Below, in pieces: positions 28,916 through 37,322 of a stretch of DNA of 64,000 nucleotides. Within the stretch, counting starts at the first letter, position 1; each line of letters starts with the position of its first letter. The DNA comes from Bradyrhizobium diazoefficiens (GTDB lineage: Bacteria; Pseudomonadota; Alphaproteobacteria; Rhizobiales; Xanthobacteraceae), in NCBI RefSeq assembly GCF_016616235.1, contig NZ_CP067100.1, forward strand, positions 7,313,001 to 7,377,000, read 5' to 3'. The position numbers and the translations under genes are program-made. The notes under the pieces are model-generated. The model saw nothing but the letters and a program-made list of their open reading frames with translations. It searched no databases and was not told the DNA's origin.

Positions 28916-30169
28916 CTATAAGCCCCCAAAGATATTCGCTACCGAAAGGCGCACGCGAAAGAAGACATATTCGTCGCGTTCGAAAGCATGGCCGAAGTCA
29001 CCGGTTACCCGGTTCAGCTCCTCGTTGATTTGCTGACCATCGATTCGGTTTGCATTGAGATTGCCGGGATCATTGATCTCAGATGGCAGGCCGTCGATGT
29101 TCCAAACGACGTCACAAAACGCGAACCCCTTAAGCTTGTAGCCCACATTCACGTCGATGTAGCTTTTCCTCGCCTTCGCCCTGATCTCAGCCGGCAGCAG
29201 CCCGGCAGCATCGAGCCGGTTCATCGACAGATCGGAGCTTGCCGGATATACGTCGCCGGCAACGCGCTCCTTGAAAAAGATCAGCGCACCCGGCTTGTGG
29301 CGGGGAAGCCCGGGAAAAAACTCCGCTTCCACCGGAAACCGTTCGCGGAGTGGACTGCCCTCGAATAGCACCTTTCCCCCATGGTAGTCGGCCGCAGAAT
29401 AGAACGTGTCCCATGCGGCTCCGTTCGGGTACCAATAGTCAGGCTTGCTGGCAGGCCAGTACGCGCGAATGGCTTCGCTCACCGGCTCAGGCAATTTCAC
29501 TCGCGAAAGGCCGACGCATATCGACCCCATGGCTCGATAGCCGGCTTTCCAGCGCGGCTTATCCCAACGATTCTTCTCGTTGATCCCCAAGAGTTCATAG
29601 GTAACGAAATTCTTCGGCGCCTGGGTCCGACGCCATTCCACCCATTCTTCGCGCGTCGCCTTGCTGATGGTCGCCCCAAAGAACTTGAGCTCAGACATCG
29701 GGCTTGCGTAGGCATCCTCGGACGCATAGGCGAGACCGAACCAGGGCTCCTCGGCATTTTCGTAGGTCACGACGAGCGGAAGCAGCGCTGCAGGCACTTT
29801 GCCGTTTTCAGTCGTCTCCCCCCGACACGCCTCGGGCGGGCGTACCACGACCCCGTGCCCATCCTTCATCTTGAGGCCATACGCCATCGGCGCGATGCCG
29901 ACCTCTACCGTTCTCTCGTTGTCCTTGTAGGTCGTAATACGAACACGGCAGCCGACCACGATGTCGAAGTCAAGCGGCTCTCCGTTGTAGGCAAGATTGA
30001 CTTTCAAACGATAGTAGATCGCGCGATCCTGGCCAGGATTAGTGACCTCGACTGATTTTGTGAAGCTCGGCCGGTCGAAGAGGTGTCGCTGCTGCCCGAT
30101 CAAAAGCATAAGCCCTGCACTCAGCAAAACGACCATGATCGCAAAGATCGAAATGGGTAATGTCTTCAT
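28916..30169 (-). CDS. Membrane-anchored protein of unknown function (417 aa)
   Basis: No family was recognised. A 417-residue protein with one N-terminal membrane helix (ISIFAIMVVLLSAGLMLLIG) and a long extracytoplasmic domain rich in Tyr/Trp with beta-type alternation (IYYRLKVNLAYNGEPLDFDI, VVGCRVRITTYKDNERTVEV). The middle holds several Trp-rich stretches (KNRWDKPRWKAGYRAMGS, AYWPASKPDYWYP). Codon choice is visibly less G/C-biased than in the neighbours, and repeat remnants border the gene on both sides, which together suggest acquisition by transfer. The C-terminal end is IFGGL. It could be a secreted enzyme or binding protein, but nothing visible identifies an active site. Confidence 0.7.
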   Translation of the reverse strand: MKTLPISIFAIMVVLLSAGLMLLIGQQRHLFDRPSFTKSVEVTNPGQDRAIYYRLKVNLAYNGEPLDFDIVVGCRVRITTYKDNERTVEVGIAPMAYGLKMKDGHGVVVRPPEACRGETTENGKVPAALLPLVVTYENAEEPWFGLAYASEDAYASPMSELKFFGATISKATREEWVEWRRTQAPKNFVTYELLGINEKNRWDKPRWKAGYRAMGSICVGLSRVKLPEPVSEAIRAYWPASKPDYWYPNGAAWDTFYSAADYHGGKVLFEGSPLRERFPVEAEFFPGLPRHKPGALIFFKERVAGDVYPASSDLSMNRLDAAGLLPAEIRAKARKSYIDVNVGYKLKGFAFCDVVWNIDGLPSEINDPGNLNANRIDGQQINEELNRVTGDFGHAFERDEYVFFRVRLSVANIFGGL

Positions 30170-30648
30170 GCCGATTTATTCGCCGATTACCGTCGGACTG
30201 CTACCTTAGTCCTATAGCAAACAGCGGTTGTGCAAGTGATCGGGGACTAGTGCGCTTTTGCTGCTATGCTTTCACGAACCGTTAGCAAACTCATGTGCTG
30301 AACTTTTTGCGAAGAAAAAAGCGCCATCTGTACGCAGACCGCATGTCCGCTTCTGGCCCCGTTGCTGACCTGCGCTCAAAGCGGAGCGACGTCTGCTTCC
30401 GGGAGGTGAGCCGACCAAGGTCGTGCAGGCTGGCGAGGGCAGCTTTTGCCCCCATAGCCGACCCCACGAGCGTCTCTCGCCAGGAGCGGCTTGCGACCCA
30501 AAGCGGGACACGTCCGATGAGGGGCGAGGCAGAAAATCTGCGCTTGTTCAACACATTTAAACCATAAGGTTCTACGAAGGGGGACTCACCTAAGCTGCAG
30601 GGGCATGCACATAGCCTTGGTACAGGGGCGATCCGTGAACTTCGGGCA
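30170..30648. other. 479-bp intergenic region with a degraded rhizobial repeat
   Basis: No gene is supported. The first ~170 bp is A/T-rich relative to the surroundings and probably holds the promoter of the unknown gene at 28916-30169. Positions 30340-30520 carry the catgtccgcttctggcccc and gcgacccaaagcgggacacg type of sequence that occurs as a dispersed intergenic repeat in Bradyrhizobium-like genomes; this copy is diverged. Short open frames here look like repeat by-products. Confidence 0.55.
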
Positions 30649-31677
30649 ATGAAGGTTTGGCAGACCGGCTGCATCGTGGCTGTCATCGCGTCCGTTGGGC
30701 TTTGCCTGGCCGCCGGTAACAGACCGGCTGCGACGCTGCCAGACGTCATGCCCGAAGCGGCAGCGAACATGACGGCTCCTGCGATCATGGTGCCGCCTGC
30801 CTTGTACGCCGAGGCATCCGCCAGACTTGCGACAGCGCTTCGGGCAGAAAGAGCAGAGCTTGACTCGGTGACGTCAGCAAGTTCCGGGCCGCCCAGCAGC
30901 GGAGCCGGGATCGCCGATGAACCCGCCGCGCCAAAATTGGCGTCGTTGGGACCGGATAGCGTTGAGCCGCTGCCGGCAGAACACGAAGCGTCCAACCCTG
31001 CTCCGAAAGCGGCGTCGACGCCGGATTTCCGCTATCTGATCTACTACGTCTGGTCCGAACTGCCGCCCGCCGAGAAACCGGCGGAGACCGTCTTGCGCGC
31101 GTTCAAGGACATTCCGGTCGGAACGCCGGCCGAAGAGATCAAGCGCGTTTCCGACGCGTTTGGTCTCGACGTCAATTTCATGATGGCGGTCGCCAAGATC
31201 GAATCCGGTTTCAATCCCAATCAACGCACCGGATCGTATATCGGCCTGTTTCAGCTGAGCCAATATGAGTTCGGCAAGTTCGGCTTCGGGCAGATTCGCA
31301 ATCCCAGGGACAACGCCGTTGCCGCCGCCTACAAGATCATGAGCGAAGGCGTCCAGTTCGGGTGGATCACGCACCGGACGCCTGACATGAGCGATCTTTA
31401 CCTGATCCATCAGCAGGGCTGGGAAGGCGCCGCCGAGCACATCAGCCAGCCCGCGCGCGCCGCCTGGAAATCCATGTGCGCCACCAGCGAAGGCAAGGAG
31501 AAGGGGGAGCGGTGGTGCAAACGCGCGATCTGGGGCAACGCACTGCCGGCGTTCAAGCGCACCTGGAAATCGGTCGACAACGTGACGTCAGAGGCATTCG
31601 TCGGCATGTGGCGCGGCCGGGTCGCCGAATTCTACACGAAATATGTGGCGACCGCCGCTGCGGCGGCGAACCAGTAA
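30649..31677 (+). CDS. Lytic transglycosylase SLT-domain protein
   Basis: A 342-residue exported protein. It has a signal peptide (CIVAVIASVGLCLAAG), a low-complexity Ala/Pro/Ser linker to about residue 125, and a C-terminal SLT-type domain. The candidate catalytic Glu185 lies in VAKIESGFNPNQ, followed by the characteristic GSYIGLFQLSQYEFGKFG and AAAYKIM segments. It would cleave the glycan strand of peptidoglycan in the periplasm. Start ATG 30649 has only a weak ribosome site. It sits alone between a repeat-rich gap and a convergent methyltransferase gene. Confidence 0.8.
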   Translation: MKVWQTGCIVAVIASVGLCLAAGNRPAATLPDVMPEAAANMTAPAIMVPPALYAEASARLATALRAERAELDSVTSASSGPPSSGAGIADEPAAPKLASLGPDSVEPLPAEHEASNPAPKAASTPDFRYLIYYVWSELPPAEKPAETVLRAFKDIPVGTPAEEIKRVSDAFGLDVNFMMAVAKIESGFNPNQRTGSYIGLFQLSQYEFGKFGFGQIRNPRDNAVAAAYKIMSEGVQFGWITHRTPDMSDLYLIHQQGWEGAAEHISQPARAAWKSMCATSEGKEKGERWCKRAIWGNALPAFKRTWKSVDNVTSEAFVGMWRGRVAEFYTKYVATAAAAANQ

Positions 31678-31841
31678 TTCGGTTGTCGTTGGGATCTGCC
31701 ACGTTTGCATTGCCTTTGGCCGCAGGGGCTGCGACCTGTCGAACAACAGACGCGCCGCGGAGCCAGCTTACGAACGGCGTGACTTCCGGATTTGGCCCAT
31801 CGACGAAGTCATGGCTCGCATCATGGATGCCCGGCTTTTGC

Positions 31842-32288
31842 TTACACCCAGCGCCGCACGCGCGCGACGTAGGCGTCGTAATCCGCTTGGAACTGGCGGC
31901 GCATCTTGGCTTCCTCGAACGGGATATGGACCCAATTGGCCGTCGCGAACACCGCGAGGGGCGCAATGAACATCGGCCAGGCGCCGACCCAGATCGCAAT
32001 GCCGAGAGCGAGAACCACGAGGCCCAGATACATCGGGTTGCGCGTGAACTGGTAGGGGCCGCCGGTCACCAGCTTGCGATTTGTCGGCGACGTCGGTTGG
32101 ATCTCGGTGTCCTCACGCCGGAACAGAACGAAAGCCCAGACTGGCGGAATGAACGCCAGCACGACCAAAGCTATTCCCAGCAGCGGAAGCGGGAAGCCCG
32201 GAAGCGCCGGCCAGCCGAGCGACCAACCGAGCACCGCGCACGAGATCAGATAGATCAACGTCCAAATCGGCGGAGGGAGCCGGAGCAT
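31842..32288 (-). CDS. Isoprenylcysteine carboxyl methyltransferase (ICMT)/PEMT-family membrane protein
   Basis: A 148-residue membrane protein starting at ATG 32288. It has four hydrophobic segments and the family signature GGPYQFTRNPMYLGLVVLALG, and ends with the helix FEEAKMRRQFQADYDAYVARVRRW. The conserved RNPMYLG and FEEAKM... parts form the SAM-binding site in this family. Bacterial members methylate unknown, probably lipid or prenyl, substrates. A repeat hairpin lies immediately upstream, so its promoter must be within or beyond that repeat. Confidence 0.85.
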   Translation of the reverse strand: MLRLPPPIWTLIYLISCAVLGWSLGWPALPGFPLPLLGIALVVLAFIPPVWAFVLFRREDTEIQPTSPTNRKLVTGGPYQFTRNPMYLGLVVLALGIAIWVGAWPMFIAPLAVFATANWVHIPFEEAKMRRQFQADYDAYVARVRRWV

Positions 32289-32337
32289 GGTTGAACCACC
32301 TGTGCCGCTTGCCCGGTTACGATGGCGGAGTGCCAAA

Positions 32338-32434
32338 GCATGATCCGGAAACGTGCGAAGCGGTTTTCCGGAAAGTTCATGCGCAAACAACAACTAAAGC
32401 GCGACGACGATGCCGCCAGATCTCGTCGCGCTTT
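32338..32434. repeat. Family C palindromic repeat plus a perfect 12-bp hairpin (family D)
   Basis: 32338-32390 is a diverged family C copy (agcatgatccggaaacgtgc ... cggttttccgga ... catgc). It is followed by AAAGCGCGACGA (32396-32407), which pairs perfectly with TCGTCGCGCTTT (32423-32434). The same aaagcgcgat...atcgcgctt hairpin type occurs at 57937-57974. The two modules appear to belong to one composite element. Confidence 0.82.
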
Positions 32435-32479
32435 GGTAACGCAAGAGTTTGTCCACTTTGGGCCGAATTCCCGGGTGTC

Positions 32480-32540
32480 AGCACCTCGAGATCATGCGCG
32501 CAACCGGTCGATATAGAAATCCTCCTCCATCGTGAACCTA
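32480..32540 (-). pseudogene. Fragment of an Asp/Glu racemase gene (duplicate of part of 34544-35233)
   Basis: About 60 bp on the minus strand match the segment of the intact racemase gene at 34798-34858: both contain aatcctcctccatcgtgaac, and the shared reading is FTMEEDFYI-RLRA. The fragment lacks 2 bp (gcgcg against gcgcgcg), so it is out of frame, and it has no flanking racemase sequence. It lies upstream of the cyclase gene, while the intact copy lies downstream, both on the minus strand. It is the relic of a duplication or a recombined second racemase gene. Confidence 0.75.
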
Positions 32541-32694
32541 TGCACTGGCACGGCTGCAATAGGCGTCGCTCCGAAGTTCGCGTCCGGCCTCGCGGAGACC
32601 ATAGGCCATTCGGGAACCCGTTTTTCGGGCTGGTGACGCTGATCATCCTATGATTTGATCCCGGGCTTAGGGTCGGATCAGGCGAGCAATTCCT

Positions 32695-34464
32695 TTGAAT
32701 GGTGGGCGTGTCGAGCGACGGCTGGCGGCAGTGCTGGCCGCTGATGTGGCCGGCTACTCCCGGCTGATGGGCGAAGACGAGCTCGGCACGCTGGAGGCGC
32801 TGAAGGCCCACCGCCGCGAAACCATCGATCCAGCCATCGCCGGCCACCGGGGCCGCATCGTCAAGACCACGGGTGACGGCGTATTGGTTGAGTTTGCCAG
32901 CGCGGTCGATGCCGTCACATGCGCGGTCGCCGTGCAGCAGGCGATGTCGGAATGCCAGACGAAGATCCGCTTTCGGATCGGGATCAATATCGGCGACATC
33001 ATCATCGACGGCGACGACATTTTCGGCGACGGCGTCAACATCGCGGCCCGGCTGGAAGGGATTGCGGAGCCCGGAGGCGTTTGCGTCTCGGACGATGCGC
33101 ATCGGCAAATTCGCGGAAAGGTCGATATCGATTTCGAGGACATGGGACCGCAATCCCTGAAAAACATCGCAGAACCGGTGCGCGCATGGCGCTGCCGGAT
33201 CGATGCGAACGCGTCTTCGGCGGAGCTGGTGAAGTTACCGGTCGAGACGGCCCGTCCGCTCGCAATCACCGACAAGCCCTCCATTGCCGTGCTGCCGTTC
33301 GCCAGCTTTTCGGAGGAGCGCGAGTTCAAGTTTCTGACGGAGGCACTGACTGAGGATTTGATCACGATGCTGGCGCGGATTCCGGGCTTCGTCGTCATTG
33401 CCCGGCAATCCGCCTTTGCCTACCAGGGCCGCTCGGTCGACAGCCGCCAGATTGGGCGGGAGCTTGGGGTCCGCTACATCGTCGAGGGCAGTGTGAGGCC
33501 CGCCGGCCGGCAGCTGCGTGTCGGCACGCAGCTGATCGAAGCGAGCACCGGCGCACAGCTCTGGGCCGATCGATTCGACGGCGAGGCGGAGAACATTCTC
33601 GGACTGCAGGATCAAATCGTCCACGCGATCGCCAGCCGGATCGAACCGGAGCTGGTTCGCGCTGAAGTGGCCCTGATCCGGCGTCGGCGCGACGCCGACC
33701 CGAGCGCCTGGTCATGCTTCCGTCAGGGCGCGGCGATGATCAGCCTGAAAGGCTGGAGCGAAGAAACGCTGGCCCAGGGCGCCGCGTTGCTGCGTCAAGC
33801 GACCGTTCTGGATCCCGATTTTGCGCTCGCGCGCGCCCAGCTCGCGCTTTTCCTGTCCTTGGGCGCGCGGCTGGGCCTCGCCGCCGATGCTACTGCGGCG
33901 GTGACGGAAGCACGCGAGGAAGCCGAACGGGCGGTGGCGATCGAGCATGATGCGTCCGAGGTTCTCGGCTATGCCGGCTGCGCCCTGGCCGAGCTGGGCG
34001 ATCTGCAAAGAGGCACCGAGCTGTTGGAGCGGGCGATCGAGAACGATCCCAGCAATGCGCAGGCATGGGTGGCGCTCGGGACTGCGCAATGCTTTGCCGA
34101 GACGATGGACGTGACCGGGCTGGAGAGATTGCAGCATGGAATGCGGCTCAGCCCCCGCGATCATCGGCTGGGATTCTGGGGGACCTTTTACGCCCTGGCT
34201 TTGGCGAGAGATCGTCGGATCGCGGAAGCTCACGAAGCGATCCGGGCCGCCTGCCGCCGCGATCCGCAGTTCTACGTCGCTCGTGTGGTCCTCGCGGTGA
34301 TCGCGGCAGGACTTGGCAAGACGGAAGAGGCGAGCGGTGCGCTCCGCGAAGCACGTCGGCTGCGCCCGCGGCTCTCGCGGGGCGAGATCGAATTTCTGGT
34401 GGGGCGCCGCGCAGCGCTTCTCGCGCCTCTCTGGGACGAACTGACGTCCTCGAAGTCTCCCTGA
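32695..34464 (+). CDS. Adenylate/guanylate cyclase (class III) with TolB/FlgO-like and TPR domains
   Basis: A 589-residue protein. The N-terminal class III cyclase domain shows both metal-binding aspartates (LAADVAGYSRLM and KTTGDGVLVEFAS) and GINIGDIIIDGDDIFGDGVN. A middle domain (IAVLPFASFSEEREFKFLTE, YIVEGSVRPAGRQLRV, LWADRFD) is the TolB/FlgO-like module common in rhizobial cyclases, and TPR-like repeats complete it. No transmembrane helix is obvious, so it is probably cytoplasmic and makes cAMP in response to an unknown partner. The start is TTG 32695; no ATG fits. Many such multidomain cyclases exist in Bradyrhizobium. Confidence 0.88.
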   Translation: MNGGRVERRLAAVLAADVAGYSRLMGEDELGTLEALKAHRRETIDPAIAGHRGRIVKTTGDGVLVEFASAVDAVTCAVAVQQAMSECQTKIRFRIGINIGDIIIDGDDIFGDGVNIAARLEGIAEPGGVCVSDDAHRQIRGKVDIDFEDMGPQSLKNIAEPVRAWRCRIDANASSAELVKLPVETARPLAITDKPSIAVLPFASFSEEREFKFLTEALTEDLITMLARIPGFVVIARQSAFAYQGRSVDSRQIGRELGVRYIVEGSVRPAGRQLRVGTQLIEASTGAQLWADRFDGEAENILGLQDQIVHAIASRIEPELVRAEVALIRRRRDADPSAWSCFRQGAAMISLKGWSEETLAQGAALLRQATVLDPDFALARAQLALFLSLGARLGLAADATAAVTEAREEAERAVAIEHDASEVLGYAGCALAELGDLQRGTELLERAIENDPSNAQAWVALGTAQCFAETMDVTGLERLQHGMRLSPRDHRLGFWGTFYALALARDRRIAEAHEAIRAACRRDPQFYVARVVLAVIAAGLGKTEEASGALREARRLRPRLSRGEIEFLVGRRAALLAPLWDELTSSKSP

Positions 34465-34543
34465 TCGAGACCGATCCGGCCGTCGCTGACGGCACTTCAG
34501 ATCGGCCTCGTCTTCCCGCAAACGGCCATCGATCGCCTCGCGA

Positions 34544-35233
34544 TCACCCGATCGCGAAATCCGCCGCCGTCTCGGCGTGGATTGCCGTGGTGTCGAACGT
34601 CTCGACCGGCGTGTCGTCCGCGCCGACCAGCATCGTGATCTCGGTGCAGCCGAGAATGATGCACTCGGCGCCCGAAGCGACCAGCGCCGCCATCACGTCC
34701 TGATAGCGGCGACGTGAGGGAGCGGAGACGATTCCGAGGCAGAGCTCCTCGTAGATGATGCGGTTGACGTCAGCCCGGGCGTCTGCGGGAGGAATGAGGA
34801 CGTCGAGCTCATGCGCGCGCAACCGGCCGATGTAAAAATCCTCCTCCATCGTGAACCTGGTGCCGAGCAGTCCGACGCGCCGATAACCTTTGGACCGGAT
34901 GCGCTCTGCCGTTGCGTCGCCGATGTGGATGAAGGGAATGGTCAGGTTCGGCACAATATCGGGCGCCAATTTGTGCATCGTGTTGGTGCAGAGCACGATC
35001 GCGCGCGCGCCGCCGCTCTCGAGGCGCCGCGCGATGTCGGCAAGACTCGCCGCCGCCTCCTGCCAGCGGCCGGCATACTGCATCTCCTTGATCTCCTGGA
35101 AATCGTAGGAATACATCAGCAGCGGGGCCGAATGCAGCTTGCCCACGCGGTCGCGGACACGCTCGTTGATGAGCTTGTAGTAGAGCGCGGTGCTCTCCCA
35201 GCTCATGCCGCCGATCAGGCCAATGGTCTGCAT
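34544..35233 (-). CDS. Aspartate/glutamate racemase family protein
   Basis: A 229-residue enzyme with the two-Cys catalytic arrangement of cofactor-independent racemases. The first Cys is in AIVLCTNTMHKLA and the second in CIILGCTEITMLV; the N-terminal segment MQTIGLIGGMSWESTALYY is typical for the YgeA/aspartate racemase branch. It interconverts L- and D-forms of Asp, Glu or a broader set of amino acids. It is convergent with the cyclase gene. A fragment of a homologous gene survives at 32480-32540 on the other side of the cyclase gene. Confidence 0.92.
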   Translation of the reverse strand: MQTIGLIGGMSWESTALYYKLINERVRDRVGKLHSAPLLMYSYDFQEIKEMQYAGRWQEAAASLADIARRLESGGARAIVLCTNTMHKLAPDIVPNLTIPFIHIGDATAERIRSKGYRRVGLLGTRFTMEEDFYIGRLRAHELDVLIPPADARADVNRIIYEELCLGIVSAPSRRRYQDVMAALVASGAECIILGCTEITMLVGADDTPVETFDTTAIHAETAADFAIG

Positions 35234-35314
35234 CGCTGCGTCTCCGGAAAATGGCGCGATCGGATCGTAGACGAAGAGGTGGAGGGTCGCCAGGGCTCCG
35301 CGCCCTGCACACCC

Positions 35315-35731
35315 TCACGACGTCTTCTGCTTCGTCTCGACGTACCGCGCAAAATTGTCGAGGATCGCCTGCCAGCCGCCTTGCTGCTGCTCGACCGAAT
35401 GCGTCGGCTCGCTGTCGAAGACGACGCGGACCGTGACGCCCTTCGGACCGGGCAGGAACTCGACTTCGGCCTTTCGGTCGCCGAACGCATATTCGATCCG
35501 CTTGTGTTCGACGATTTTCGTGTAGGTGCCGGCGAAGTCGAAGCCCATGCTGCCGTCCTTGGCCTCCATGCGCGACGAGAAGACGCCGCCCTCCCGCAGG
35601 TCGACCGCCGCCCTGGTCGTATGCCAGTCGTCGGACGCGGCGTTCCAGCAAACGATGTCGGCAGGCGTCGTGTAGGCATGCCAGACCTGATCGATCGGGG
35701 CGGCGACGCTGGTTTCGACGGTGATCCTCAT
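35315..35731 (-). CDS. SRPBCC/AHSA1-type domain protein
   Basis: A 138-residue START-like protein: MRITVETSVAAPIDQVWHAY, then the tryptophan-rich TTPADIVCWNAASDDWHTT, the turn SMGFDFAGTYTKI and the C-terminal helix GGWQAILDNFARYVE. The family (Aha1 C-terminal-like, SRPBCC) binds hydrophobic ligands in a deep pocket, and members of this small type often follow ArsR regulators. No ArsR gene is adjacent; the upstream neighbour on the same strand is not close enough for an operon. The ligand is unknown. Confidence 0.88.
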   Translation of the reverse strand: MRITVETSVAAPIDQVWHAYTTPADIVCWNAASDDWHTTRAAVDLREGGVFSSRMEAKDGSMGFDFAGTYTKIVEHKRIEYAFGDRKAEVEFLPGPKGVTVRVVFDSEPTHSVEQQQGGWQAILDNFARYVETKQKTS

Positions 35732-35933
35732 GGGTATTGCTCCAGTGCGGCTTTGACGGCTCGGATTGACGAAATCACGTCACGTGTGCCGGGTCCACCT
35801 CCAGCACGTCCGCGACGTGTCTACCCAAGGACGATCGAGACCGGCCCGTGCCGACATGGCCAGCCAGGTCAACGTGTCAAACGATGAAAAAATTGCTATC
35901 TTCCATTCTTGAAGCTCCTCAGAAAGCCCGGTC

Positions 35934-36143
35934 ATGCAATTACAATCGACCCTGACCTGTCCCGCATGTAGCCACAAGGCCACGGAGATCATGCCGACCG
36001 ACGCGTGCACGTTCTTCTACGATTGCAACGGATGCGGCACCAGGTTGAAGCCCAAGGCCGGCGACTGTTGCGTGTTTTGCTCCTACGGCACCGTGCCGTG
36101 TCCGCCCATTCAGGAGAATGGCAAGAGCGCGTGCTGCGGCTAA
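35934..36143 (+). CDS. GDCCVxC-domain small cysteine-rich protein
   Basis: A 69-residue protein with nine Cys: CPAC near the N terminus, DCNGCGT, then the defining GDCCVFCSYGTVPCPP and CCG at the end. This is the layout of the NCBI family called GDCCVxC domain-containing (seleno)protein, in which some members carry selenocysteine. Here every position is Cys. Roles in thiol or metal chemistry are suggested for the family but not shown. There is no strong ribosome site; a 23-codon open frame starting at 35884 overlaps its start. Its stop overlaps the convergent gene's end by 4 bp. Confidence 0.8.
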   Translation: MQLQSTLTCPACSHKATEIMPTDACTFFYDCNGCGTRLKPKAGDCCVFCSYGTVPCPPIQENGKSACCG

Positions 36144-36664
36144 GGCCTCCGCATTGGCGCCGAGAGCTCGTAGTTCACGCAATCCATTTTGATCTCGTAT
36201 GGCCCCTGATAGATGCTGTCGCTCACCCACCGATAGACCTTGCGATAGGTGGTGATCTGCTCGGAGCGCGGTTGGCGGCCGGCCGGACGGTGAACATCCG
36301 AAATCGTCTTTGACGAGATCTCGGTCAGCGTCAGCTTCTGGCCAGCCTGATCGTCGCGCGTGAACACCATGGTCGGGACAAGCCCCGTATTGTTGTCGGT
36401 GGCTCGAAAGCTCGCGCTCAGGAGCTCATCGTTGACCGAGCCAAGCAGCGATCCGCCGACCCACGCCTTCGGCAACATGACGAGCGAGGAGCGATTGAAG
36501 ATGATGACCGGCGCATCGCCGCTGGGCAGCACGCCCCGGCACCCGTAATGCCATTCGCTGGCGGCGCCCGGCGAGGCATTCGCCATGACGGCAAATGCGA
36601 TCACGCCGAGCAGGATGGAGCGAACCGGACGATGTTCGGGGGTGGCAAGAATCGAATCGCGCAT
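36140..36664 (-). CDS. Secreted protein of unknown function
   Basis: A 174-residue protein with an N-terminal signal segment (SILLGVIAFAVMANASPGAAS) and a mature part of about 135 residues with two Cys (YGCRGVLP and MDCVNYEL), probably a disulfide. The periplasmic part has a beta-type pattern (VIIFNRSSLVMLPKAW, KLTLTEISSKT). No family was recognised. It starts 6 nt after the stop of the 34-residue peptide gene on the same strand, and the upstream stop is embedded in GAGG, so the two genes are very likely translationally coupled. Confidence 0.7.
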   Translation of the reverse strand: MRDSILATPEHRPVRSILLGVIAFAVMANASPGAASEWHYGCRGVLPSGDAPVIIFNRSSLVMLPKAWVGGSLLGSVNDELLSASFRATDNNTGLVPTMVFTRDDQAGQKLTLTEISSKTISDVHRPAGRQPRSEQITTYRKVYRWVSDSIYQGPYEIKMDCVNYELSAPMRRP

Positions 36665-36670
36665 GCGGCC

Positions 36671-36775
36671 TCAGATCGATCTTGTTTCCTCTTCGGCATG
36701 GGACGGCGCGCCCAGCGACAGGCTGAGGGCGAACGCCGTGAGCGCAACACAGACCGATGCTTTCAGGGCCTTCAT
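36671..36775 (-). CDS. 34-residue secreted small peptide
   Basis: An open frame ATG 36775 to TGA 36671 encoding 34 residues. AAGGA lies 8 nt upstream of the ATG. The product is an almost perfect signal peptide: basic start (MKALKAS), hydrophobic core (VCVALTAFALSLSLGA), a cleavage-type sequence PSHA, then the short acidic tail EEETRSI. Cleavage would release a 7-residue peptide. It is the first gene of a probable two-gene unit with the secreted protein at 36140-36664. Initiation site, codon bias and signal structure support a real gene; the function of so short a product is unknown. Confidence 0.6.
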   Translation of the reverse strand: MKALKASVCVALTAFALSLSLGAPSHAEEETRSI

Positions 36776-37008
36776 CGCGCGTTCCTTCGTCGCGGTTTTA
36801 GGGACATACGCGCCGTTGGTACTTCCGGACGCCGGACAGGTTCAATGGAGGCGCAGCGCTGGCGGACCAATCGCCGTCCGCGATCAGGGCCGCTGGCTTT
36901 CCGCGATTGAACCGATCGCAAGGCCGGCCACACCAAACCAGGGTCGCACCGATGCACGATCGTGCATCCCGCCGATCGATGCGCGACACCGATGAAGCGG
37001 CTCTCTGC

Positions 37009-37278
37009 ATGCGGTTCTTCCTGTGTGAAATCCTCGCCCGGATCATCGCGATCTGTCTTTGTGTCGATTGCGGCCGCATGCTGCGGGACGGCTATAAGGA
37101 GCGGAAGATCAGGGCTTTCAGCCCCGACCTCGTGATCTGGCTGCTGGACTGGTCGCGGCAGGTCTTTCAGCGGGACACCGCGCCGGTCCGGTACTGGATG
37201 GAGATGGGCCACCAGGCCGTGTGCCTCGCGGCCTGCCTCGCCGTTGCGATCTTCGGGTGGTGGCTGCCGAACGGCTGA
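37009..37278 (+). CDS. Small membrane protein of unknown function
   Basis: An 89-residue protein if ATG 37009 is used; ATG 36979 and 36907 are alternatives, and the upstream part has no protein-like features. Two hydrophobic segments (FFLCEILARIIAICLCVDCG and QAVCLAACLAVAIFGWWL) flank a basic, Trp-containing loop, suggesting an inner-membrane protein with a cytoplasmic or periplasmic middle part. Six Cys lie in or near the membrane. No family was recognised. The 230 bp before it (36776-37008) contain no other supported gene. Confidence 0.5.
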   Translation: MRFFLCEILARIIAICLCVDCGRMLRDGYKERKIRAFSPDLVIWLLDWSRQVFQRDTAPVRYWMEMGHQAVCLAACLAVAIFGWWLPNG

Positions 37279-37322
37279 GGCGTCTGCGATGGTGCTCGGG
37301 ACGGCCTGATTTCATTTATGCC

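Noticed and set aside
26692..28929. Long minus-strand open frame antisense to lepA.
   Set aside because: Complementary shadow of a G/C-rich gene; composition is unlike a protein and it overlaps a highly conserved gene.
31678..31841. Protein-like minus-strand stretch (HDASHDFVDGPNPEVTPFV) after the lytic transglycosylase, possibly a gene remnant.
   Set aside because: Too short, no start or homologue recognised; it may be chance or an old fragment.
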